From assembly GCA_026770575.1 (NCBI GenBank), contig MU657179.1, positions 591,674-655,673 on the forward strand: 64,000 nucleotides of DNA. Direction: 5' to 3'. The stretch is from Pelagophyceae sp. CCMP2097. Taxonomy: Eukaryota; Sar; Pelagophyceae. Position 1 is the stretch's first letter; every line of letters begins with the position of its first letter. Of this stretch, positions 31,753 to 39,998 are shown one piece after another. The notes under the pieces are model-generated. The model saw only the letters and a list, made by a program, of their open reading frames with translations. It ran no database searches and was not told the DNA's origin. Made by a program: the position numbers and the translations under genes.

Positions 31753-34446
31753 TTGTACCCAGAAACCTGCTTCTTTGCCCTCTGCTTTCTTGTAAACGGC
31801 TATAAGATCTTCTTGAAGGGCGGCAATTGGATCGCTTCGGATGCCATGTGGGAGGCGGCGTCACCACAAAGGGCCGCAGGTGAAACTGCACCGTTTCGCA
31901 GGCTTGAACCTCATCCGCGTCTGGGGCGGCGGCGTTGCCGAGAGCGATGCCTTCTTCGAGGCGTGCGATTCGATGGGTGTTTTCGTGTATCAGGAATTCT
32001 GCATGTCGGGCGACAAGAACGGCCGCTGGGCCGGATCGTACGACTGGCCTTTAGACCACGCCGCCTACGCCAACGCCGTCGAAGACGTCGTCAAGAGGCA
32101 GCGCAGGTTCGCCTCGCTGCTATTATACGGAGGCGGCAACGAACTCTACCCGGCGTCAAAGTCGCCGCCGGCCGACGTTTGGGCATGTATAAAATCGGCC
32201 GTCGAGTCGTACGCGCCCGGGCACGTTCGTCATCGCTTCCAGCATGGACGGCGGCGTGGTGGGCGGCAACGAGTCAGACCACGACCCGGCCTTTGCGCTC
32301 GCTGCAAAATGCTGCTGCCGTACAAAATGCTGCTGCCCTACAAAATGCTGCTGCCCTACAAAATGCTGCTGCCCTACAAAATGCTGCTGCCCTACAAAAT
32401 GCTGCTGCCTTCAGGCTGGGCCAAACGCAACCCGGGCCTCGATGAGAGCTTGGTCATCTCGCGACAGCCCGAAGTCGGTTCGGCGTCGGCGCCGGACTCG
32501 CGCGAGGCCCTCGTCAAATTCCTCTCGCCCGAGGAAGCCGACTCGGGCTTCCCCGACGCGGCGGGCAACGTTGGGAAAGCATGGGAGGCGCACAACTTTG
32601 AAGCGTTCACGACGCCGCTCGAGAACGGGGTCTACGACCACGTCTACGCCTACGGGTCGCCGCGAAACGTCGAAGAATGGTGTAAATTCGCAAGGTTGGC
32701 TCAGTTCCAGCAGGCCCAAAACCTCTTCGAGGGCTACGGAGCGCGCATGGGCCAATGGTATACCGGCGTCATCATGTGGAAGACGCAGTCGCCCTGGCCC
32801 GCCCTGCGCGGATTCCTCTACGACTGGTACTTGACGCCCACGGGCGGCCTCGCCGGGACCCCGATTTTTCGCGAGGGTATGTACCACAGTATTTTGTGGG
32901 TACGTTATTTAGGGGGGTACGTGGGTAAGTCGACGGCCAGGAGCGACGTGGTTTCTTTGGGGTACGTGGGTACGTCGCGGGACACCGCTTTGGCGACCAT
33001 CTTGGGAAAACCCGGAGCGGTACCTCAATAAGTAAGAATTAAACAAACCTTCCGAACCTTTGGGCCCGGACTGGGCCCATAACCCGTTGTGACCACAGTC
33101 GGAAGAAGAACTGTGCTAGGAAAGGAAACCCCCTTAGGGTTAGAGTTCCGTCTGCAAATGGAATCTCCGCAAGGAACGGCGATAGGCCGCAACGAAACGG
33201 GCCTCAGTTCTTCGGCGGAGTCGACGGGACCCCGCGTGGTCTAGGCCAGGCGGCGGGTTATGGCGGCTCCGTCGGGATGCATCGAGCTGCGTCTCGAGGG
33301 CAGCCGAGTGCAGACCGAGTGACTGAGATTTGAATATCAAGCGTCTTGCCGAAAGTAAAAGATTTGATTCAGTCTTCTGAAACAACAATAAGGGGTGGGT
33401 GGACACGGCTGGGGTACGTGGGTACGTCGACGGCCAGTGGCGGCAGCGAAAGGTGGGGGTACGCGGGTACGTTCGTGGCCTATTACAAAATACTGTGGTA
33501 CATACCCTCGCGAAAAATCGGGGTCCGGCGCGGCGACCGCCAATTCGCCCACAGAGAGCCATCGCTAAACCGTTCGGCGATACCGCGTTCCCGCTCATTC
33601 GGACATGCGCCAGGAGCTCTCCGCGCTCCCCGCGCCGGGCATCTGCCGTTCCCGGCTGCCCGGTACTCGGGCGCTCCTGCCCGGCACTCGCTCCGTTTCT
33701 CCCAGTATAACGTCTAACCATCACATTTCAGTCCACTGGGCCGCCAGTGACTGCGGTGATCCATTGTGTCGCCGCGGGGGGCCGTCCTCGACCAGCGCAG
33801 CCGCCAGACCCGCCTCGTCAACGCCATGGCGACGCCGTGGAAGCCCGGACAGCTGAGCTATGATTGGTTCGGCCGAAACGGCAAGCGCTTGAGCGGGAAC
33901 GCCGTCGGCCTCGAAGATTACGTTCTAGAGCCCATGACCAACGTCCTCGTATCCGGCATTGACGCTGCCGACTTTCCCTTTTCTCCCAACGACGTCGGCT
34001 CCCTCCGCCTCGCCGTCGACGGTCTCACAAAATGGTACTGGCTCACGGCGCAGCGAAACGATTCGGGCCCGGACTTTTCAGAGGTCGGCCGCATGCACGC
34101 GGCCAAGGCGGCCACTTTTGCCGTCGCAGTCCTGGGCTTTGAGCGGACGCCCGAGGACGTGACCGTGCGCTTCACCATCACGGTGCCGCTGGATTCGCCA
34201 GAGCTCTTCTTCTACCCCGAGGTGGCGCTCCTGTCCGACAGCGCGGTCATCGAGCCGCTCTGGCACGACGGCGATGCGGCGATCGTTCTGCTGCCCGGCG
34301 AGACTTCGCACCGCGAGTTCCGCGCGGCGTTTGCCTCGCCCGGCGCGCTCGCGCTCCGAATCGGCGCGTTCAATGCGGCCACGCGGACCATGCCGCTCCC
34401 CAAAGTCCCCGAGCCAATCCTCGTCATAAAGCCCCAGTTGGATTAG
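31753..34446 (+). CDS. GH2 beta-mannosidase / exo-glucosaminidase family, 5'-truncated and possibly disrupted
   Basis: The family core is clear: LVNGYKIFLKGGNWIASDAM, LNLIRVWGGGVAESDAFFEA, GVFVYQEF, LYGGGNELYP (the catalytic acid/base region with N-E), FVIASSMDGGVVGGN, TGVIMWKTQSPWPALRGFLY and DWYLTPTGG. After 33733 come LDQRSRQTRLVNA and a C-terminal beta domain ending VPEPILVIKPQLD at 34446. Plant relatives (mannosylglycoprotein endo-beta-mannosidase) process N-glycans. The usual N-terminal sugar-binding and Ig-like domains are missing upstream. Frame changes without visible introns occur near 31870 and 32218, and a TIR element lies between the catalytic and C-terminal parts. An 18-bp-repeat intron (32320-32414) restores frame exactly. 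The gene may be expressed with unusual introns or may be decaying. Confidence 0.65.
32305..32414 (+). repeat. 18-bp minisatellite forming a probable intron (32320-32414)
   Basis: Six copies of an 18-bp unit containing CAAAATGCTGCTGCC start at 32305, 32323, 32341, 32359, 32377 and 32395. Only one unit reads CCGTACAAAA instead of CCCTACAAAA, giving a GT donor at 32320, and the last unit runs into CTTCAG at 32414. Removing 32320-32414 (95 nt) joins ...KCCC in one frame to WAKRNPGLDESLVI in the other. Confidence 0.7.
32856..33526. mobile_element. TIR element inside the GH2 gene, 671 bp, non-coding
   Basis: Perfect 42-bp terminal inverted repeats lie at 32856-32897 and 33485-33526 (outer ends GGACCCCGATTTTTCGCG). 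Just inside each end is a direct repeat, GGGGTACGTGGGTA(A/C)GTCG plus ACGGCCAG (about 32915 and 33413), and more GTACGTGGGTACGT words. No coding frame. The left TIR contains GGGTATGT at 32875-32882, a canonical 5' splice site, so the element may supply an intron donor. A matching acceptor could be TTTCAG at 33732. No target duplication is obvious. Confidence 0.75.
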
Positions 34447-34455
34447 AGGGACGTC

Positions 34456-35104
34456 TTAGGGGCCTCGCTGCTTTGCGATCCAGGCCGTCATCTTGGGCGC
34501 CGAGACGACGACGAGGGGCAGCCGCACGACCTCGAGCCAGCCGTTGAGTTCAGCGGCGATAAACGCGTTGACGAGCTCTTTGCTGATAGTGCTGTCTCGG
34601 ATCCAAGTGATGTCGTAGGAGAGCTGCATCCACTCGGCGGCGGAGATGCAGAGCTCGGGTCCGTTTACGCCGCCGACTTGGAGAGCCGCGAATATTGGCA
34701 CGTACGTCACAAAGTACCCACCCGTGTACAGCGCGATGAACGAAAAGCCTATATCGGGGGCTCGGAGAAGGGCACTTCGCGTCGGAGGCGAGAAGGGCAC
34801 GCCGCGTCGACGTACCGTGCTCGCGGATGAGCGCCCTCATTTTCGCAAACCCCTTCAACTCGACAGCGGGCTTCTCCGGCGCATCCGGCAATCGTTTCGT
34901 GGACCCGTCCGGCACGACCACCTTGGGCTGCACGCCCGCGCCCTTGGCCGCGGAGACGAGGTTTCGGAGTCGCTTTTCGGCCTGGTCCTGGGTCATCATG
35001 CCCTCGCGGGGGTGACGCGAAAAAGCCGCGCACTGCCGCCCCGGGAAGCGCGGCCCGGCGAGGAACGCGCACGCCCGCCGCTCCACCGCCAAGCGCCGCA
35101 GCAT
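34456..35104 (-). CDS. FAM210/DUF1279 mitochondrial-type membrane protein
   Basis: Two exons, 35104-34816 and 34748-34456, are separated by a 67-nt intron (GTACGT to TATAG). They join as MRALIREHG|FSFIALYTGGYFVTY, the DUF1279 signature of a basic amphipathic start followed by the paired membrane helices (YVPIFAALQVGG). The N-terminus MLRRLAVERRACAFLAGPRF is Arg/Ala-rich without acids, as in a mitochondrial presequence. Relatives (FAM210A/B) sit in the inner mitochondrial membrane and affect translation or respiratory function. The stop lies 9 bp from the stop of the convergent GH2 gene. Confidence 0.75.
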
Positions 35105-35502
35105 CCCGGCGAGGAGCGCGAGGCGTGACGACGACCCGAAACCCTTCGCTGAACAATCCTCTTCATTAAGAATTCATCAAGTTCGGGAAGTGTTCGGGCC
35201 CTTACCCGCAAGACCTCGCGCGCGTCGGCTCGCTTCGGCGCTTTGGAGACAACAGGTTTGGTAAGAAGAACATGGGCGCACAGGATCTCGGCGGGCGAGT
35301 GGGATTGAGGCTCCGAAGGAGCCTCAGTGGAGGGATGGATGGAGCTTTTGTGCCAGTGGGTGGGGAGCTTCGTTTGGCCGCGCGGCCCCGATGGCGCGCC
35401 GGCCTTTCGGCGGGTTTCAGGCGGACTTGCACGCCGGCCGCGGCGTCGGTTTCTCGCTTGGAGACGTCGCCTCGCGGCGCTCCTCTTTGGGTTCGCACTT
35501 TA
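35105..35502. other. Intergenic region with a short hairpin at 35310-35327
   Basis: No gene is recognised. GAGGCTCC-GAA-GGAGCCTC is a perfect 8-bp hairpin. Long open frames here on both strands have GC-bias composition. Next to it, inside the 3' end of the MAPK frame, a 21-bp unit (GCTCCCATGGTCCCGCTTCGC) is tandemly duplicated at about 35524-35566. Confidence 0.4.
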
Positions 35503-37322
35503 TTACCTACGCGCGGCTTTTCCACGCTCCCATGGTCCCGCTTCGCCGCTCCCATGGTCCCGCTTCGCCGCGTAAACGCTCCCCGCGCCGTCTATTGCGT
35601 TTCCAACGGGACGCCGCGTCGAACGCCGGGCTTGTACGTCTCGTGGAGGCCGGAGAAGGGTTGTGCGTTTGAAGGCGAGAGCACTAGGGAAACGTTGGCG
35701 TGAAACGGCAAACAAACGCGTCAGCAAGCGCTCACGCTTCTTCGACTCGTCGTAGTGGAAGCACCAGATCTCGTGGACGATTTCCTCCTTGAGGTCGTCG
35801 ATTGAGATGTGGTCCCTGAATTCAAAGGCAAATGCGTCCCTCGGGATGTCGGGCCCGCGCGGCTCGTCTTCCGCAAAGTGCAGCTGGTCCAAGTAGGGCT
35901 GCTCCAGCGCGGCCTCGACGTCGAGGCGCTGCGCCGGCTCGAAGACGAGGAGTTTCGCCAAAAGGTCGCACGCCTTTGGCGCCGCGGCCGGGTAGAGCTC
36001 GGCAAAGGGCCGAGTGCGCGTGCGCGGGATGGAAGCCAAGTACTCGCGAATCTCGCGCGTCTCAATCTTGGCCACCGTCGCCGCCGCCGGCGGGCCCAGG
36101 AGCTGGCAGATGAGCTCGAGCTGGTGCTGCGAGTCGGACCCCGGCAGCAGCGGCTTGCGGCCGAGGAGCTCTGCCAAGACGCAGCCGACGGCCCACATAT
36201 CAATCGCCTTAGTGTACTCGGCCCACCCCGTAATGATCTCCGGCGCTCGATACCACCTCGTCGCCACGTAGTCCGTCATCGCGCTCGCCCGCGCCTTGCG
36301 CGGCTTTGGCTTCTCGCGGCCGCCTCGGCGAGAGTCGTACTGCTCAAAGTCGACGCGGGCCAGGCCAAAGTCGCAAATCTTCAAATCACAATTCGAGTTG
36401 ACAAGCAGGTTCCGCGGCTTCAAGTCGCGGTGCGTCACCGGCGGCGTCGCAGAGTGCAGGAACTTCAAACCGCGCAGCAGCTGGTAGACGAAGAACTGCA
36501 CGTGGTCGTCGCTCAAAGCCTGCGGCGACTTGATGATCGAAGAAAGGTCCGTCTCCATCAGGTCCGAGATGATGTACAGGTCCTTGAAACCTGCGAAAGG
36601 CGCCTCCCCCGGCGGGCCTCTGTCCGGCTCGACCGCCCCCCTCCGCCGGCGCGGTGCTCACCGTCGCTCTTCACCGGCGGCAGCAGCGTGCGCAGCCCGA
36701 TGATGTTCTCGTGTTGCAGCAGCCGCAAGAGGCGGACCTCGCGAAGCGTGCGCTTCGTGTACGTGACGTGTTCAAAGGCGTTTGAAATCTTCTTGATGGC
36801 GACGGCTTGGCCCGTAAGCTCGTCGTGCGCCGCGCACACCACACCGTACGCCCCTTGGCCGACGACCTACCGGGCACGCGTCGAAATTCCGCGGCGCATT
36901 CGGAGCCGGGGCGCGGCGGCGCGCGTCGAGCACGCTGTAGCGGACGTCGACGTCGAAGCGCACGCCCATGACGTTGTACCGTTTCAGTTCCTACCGTTTC
37001 AGCTGCGACGCACGCCCGGGCCGCCGGGGGGGCGCCACAAACCGGTGTCAAAGGCGACCGCCGGACGAGGCGGAGCGCCGGTCAAAGGCGGAGCGCCGAC
37101 AAAGGGTCGTGACGCGGGTCTCCGGACGCGCGTGACGGTGACCTCGCCGTCGACGGCCTTGCCGGCGCCTGCGCGTCCCGGCGTCGGCGCGGTCGTCCGG
37201 GGGGCGGGGGCCGCGCGCGACGCGGTGGCCCGTCGGAAGGCGGGTCGGAAGGCACCTTTGCGCGTCGCGTCTTTCTTCGACTCGCTCTTCCGGCGCAGGA
37301 ACTGCGGCACCATCGACGGCAT
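35503..37322 (-). CDS. MAP kinase, TDY activation loop
   Basis: The kinase reads ELKRYNVMGVRFDVDVRYSV-LD, VVGQGAYGVVCAAHDELTGQ (glycine loop), AVAIKKI (catalytic Lys), IISDLMETDLSSIIKSPQAL, VTHRDLKPRNLLV (HRD), KICDFGLARVDFEQYDS (DFG), then ASAMTDYVATRWYRAPEII, the dual phosphorylation site T-D-Y, and DMWAVGCVLAELLGRKPLLP. The activation segment has an Arg/Lys-rich insert before TDY. The intron before FKDLYIISD is GTGAGC to CGCAG. Upstream, MPSMVPQFLRRKSESKKDAT (start 37322) probably joins through a very short intron to ELKRYN. The junction RYSVLD|VVGQG implies a GC donor. It would act in stress or cell-cycle cascades. The C-terminal ~70 residues are basic, and their exact end is uncertain. 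Confidence 0.88.
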
Positions 37323-37480
37323 GGCCGGGACTCGTTTTCAAAATCGCGTCGGGCCGGCTCCGCAGCGCGCGCGGGGTTCGGGCGCTCAGAAGAAGGCCGC
37401 GGGGCGGGTCCGATCGAGTGGATCTTTACCTTTTAGCGAGCACAAATTTTTCGCAGTTGCATGCATTGGTTGCATGCATT

Positions 37481-37497
37481 AATAGGAATTCCTATGT
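37481..37497. repeat. AATAGGAATTCCTAT palindrome upstream of the LRR gene
   Basis: Another copy of the dispersed TAGGAATTCCTA palindrome. It follows a TGCATGCATT stretch in the divergent MAPK/LRR promoter region (37323-37648), which otherwise shows nothing recognisable. Confidence 0.5.
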
Positions 37498-37648
37498 GGT
37501 TTTGTCTTCTCAAATTACAAATTCGAAAAGGCTCGACGACGACGGCTGGACGACGACGGTCGGCGGTCGAAACAATCGTGCCCTGAGGATACGCGCGCCG
37601 CGCGGGGCCCGTCGGGAGGCTTTCCGGCCCGAGTCGGCGCCCGCGCGC

Positions 37649-38515
37649 ATGGACTCGGCCTCGCTCATCCTGGGCCGCGCGGCCGCCTTCCTCAAGACGA
37701 GTGAGGCCTGGACGACCGTCCTGCCTGTAAGCCGCGGCGCCCGCGCGGCCGCGCTCCAGAACATCGAAGTCGTTCGTCTCGAAGGGCGCGCGGCGCGGGG
37801 CGCGGCCGCGGCCATGGCCGCGGTTGTCTGCATCACGTCGATCATCGACCGCACGCACCGCCAGCTGACGACGCTGACGCTGTGTTGGCACCCTGCCCTC
37901 ACCACAGCTGCTCTCGAGCGGCTCGGTGACTGCGCGGCGCTGACAAAACTGAATCTAGAGCATTGCACCAGCATCGCCGCGCTTCCAGAGCGGCTCGGCG
38001 ACTGCGCGGCGCTGAAGTCGCTGGTCCTGACGTATTGCTCCGGTATCACCGCGCTTCCAGAGCGGCTCGGCGACTGCGCGGCGCTGATGGAGCTGAACCT
38101 GTCATATTGCCGAGGCCTCACCGCGCTGCCAGAGCGGCTTGGCGACTGCGCGGCGCTGACGACGCTGATTTTGAAGGGTTGCTCCGGCCTCACCGCGCTG
38201 CCAGAGCGGCTCAGCGACTGCGCGGCGCTGACGACGCTGATTTTGAAGGGTCGCTCCGGCCTCACCGCGCTGCCAGAGCGGCTGGGCGACTGCGCCGTGC
38301 AGTTTCTGGATCTTGATGGATGCATCAGCGTCGTCCGCTATCATGCCGTAGCCAGCAGACTCGAGTATCGCGGCTGTGCCGTGTATGCAGAAAACGGCAA
38401 AGACTCCGACAGCAACGAGGACTACTCCGACGACATAGACTCCGACGGCAACGAAATCTACTACTACTCCGGCAGCGACTACGATTACGAAGGTCGCGCG
38501 GCATCATTGTCGTGA
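37649..38515 (+). CDS. Leucine-rich-repeat protein with near-identical 72-bp repeats
   Basis: The start MDSASLILGRAAAFLKTSEA was chosen because the frame upstream to 37418 is not repeat-like. The middle has six 24-residue LRRs of the type LPERLGDCAALTTLILKGCS-GLTA. At the DNA level, units of 72 bp are close to identical, so the array expanded recently. The C-terminus is acidic and Tyr-rich (YSDDIDSDGNEIYYYSGSDY). A single exon of about 288 residues. The disease-resistance-like LP.RLG pattern is common in algal LRR proteins; the binding partner is unknown. Confidence 0.75.
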   Translation: MDSASLILGRAAAFLKTSEAWTTVLPVSRGARAAALQNIEVVRLEGRAARGAAAAMAAVVCITSIIDRTHRQLTTLTLCWHPALTTAALERLGDCAALTKLNLEHCTSIAALPERLGDCAALKSLVLTYCSGITALPERLGDCAALMELNLSYCRGLTALPERLGDCAALTTLILKGCSGLTALPERLSDCAALTTLILKGRSGLTALPERLGDCAVQFLDLDGCISVVRYHAVASRLEYRGCAVYAENGKDSDSNEDYSDDIDSDGNEIYYYSGSDYDYEGRAASLS

Positions 38516-38602
38516 GAACGGCCTCCGCAGGCATGTCATCCGGGCATTTTTGCTCGGGTGCCAGACTTTGTCACCGCTTAGACGGGCATACCCTCTTGGG
38601 CC

Positions 38603-38634
38603 AGCCCCACCCGGGGTGGATCTTAAGCAAGCAA
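38603..38634 (+). repeat. Dispersed 32-bp sequence (copy 2)
   Basis: Matches 10501-10532 at 30 of 32 positions. Lies in the spacer 38516-38861 between the LRR gene and a convergent gene, with no start codon after it. The rest of that spacer shows nothing recognisable. Confidence 0.65.
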
Positions 38635-38861
38635 GGCTACTATTCGAAGTAGAGGATTCCTCAGAAGATTTTGAAACCAGCCCCACTCCTATTGAATTCG
38701 TCAAAGGCAGCACTTCGATCCGAGTCGAGTGAGTCCTCTTGGAGTGCCACCGATGCGTCGAGTACGAGCGGGAGCGTCGAGGGGAGACCCGGAGGGTCGC
38801 CTGCGCGGTCGGCGCGCCTTTGAGCGACTGTGGCATCTTATCGGGTCGAGCACGTGTGCCG

Positions 38862-39602
38862 TCACGGTTCTGGCGCGTCTGGGATCTTGAGCGCGATAAA
38901 GTAGCCCATGGCCGAGTTGGGGTTGGCGAGGCCCTGGATTTGGGGCATGGCGGCGTCGTCGCTTTCCGTGGCCTGGATGCGCCCGGTGAACGTCGCGGGC
39001 AGCTTCCAGAGGCCGTCGACGACGTCGCCGACGAGGAAGCGCGTGAGCGTGAAGCGCGACGCATTCGACTCGTACTCGCGTTCTAGCACGATGCGAATCT
39101 CATCGCCGCTCGGAGCGAGGGCCCACGACCCCGCCTGCGAGACGAAGGGCACGCCGCTCGTCGCCCCGAGCACCACGCCGCCGTCTGGGCGCATCTCCTA
39201 GGCGCAGAAGCGCTCGCGAACGCAAACCGGCACGCGCCGGACCCACGCACCATCAACGACTTGCAGCTGTCGGCGTCCTCGTCTTCCTCGAGCTCGTAGT
39301 TCCCGACGATCTGATCCGCGCTCAGCAGCGCGGCCGCCTAAAAGAGCGCGGTCCGAGGCGCAGTCGCCCCAGCAGCAGCAGCAGCAGCGGCCGCAGCTGC
39401 AGTCGCCCGGGCGGCGCGGCGCGGCCACTGACGAGCGTTAGGCGCGAGCGCGTCGAGGTCGCCTACGAGGCTGGGATGGAGGCAACTCAAGATGGGCCCA
39501 ACTCGAGAGACGCCGCCGACGGACGCGCGTCGCGCGGGATGCAGGCTGCAGGGCGGCGGCGAAGCCCGTGGCCATCACCCATGCGGCAGCGACGCGGGCC
39601 AT
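38862..39602 (-). CDS. Secreted or plastid-targeted protein of unknown function
   Basis: The N-terminus MARVAAAWVMATGFAAALQP looks like a signal peptide, with an ATGF motif reminiscent of plastid presequences. An exon then gives LLSADQIVGNYELEEDEDAD-SCKSLM, and after a GTGCGT to GCCTAG intron near 39197-39260 comes EMRPDGGVVLGATSGVPFVS, AGSWALAPSGDEIRIVLERE, a TRFLVGDVVDG block and NSAMGYFIALKIPD up to the stop. The G.YELEE...C..L..RPDG.V..G.T.G.P...GSW pattern suggests a small beta-barrel (lipocalin-like) fold known to me only from algal hypothetical proteins. The first intron edges are not certain. Confidence 0.55.
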
Positions 39603-39998
39603 CACAAGTCTTGCACAAGCACTGTTCTCAACTCTGAGAACACCTTCGTTTCGCCGAACATTGAACACTTCGCCGAAGAAAGCTCGGTTCGTTGCGACTG
39701 TGAAGCGTCTGGCGACGAACGGGAGACGGCGCTGCCACCTCCGACGTCGGATGGGGACTCGCGGGAGTCGCCGCCGACGACAAAATTTTATCCCTCGGAC
39801 TGAACCTGCGCGCTCGTGCGTCCAGAAGCGCGCCGGCTCGCAGCGCGTGGCTGTGACCGCTACCACCCCCGTCCCCCGGTTAAAAAAACACTTTGGCGAA
39901 CGAAAAACACGACGACACGCCGCCACGCCGACCGGTGACCACCTGGTGTTGGCTATTCCACGGACGGAGGCCCTGCCGGGCGCGTCGGCGCGGGCTCG

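Noticed and set aside
32910..33480. GTACGTGGGTACGT repeats as interstitial telomere sequence
   Set aside because: They are confined to the ends of one TIR element and are not a TTTAGGG-like telomere unit.
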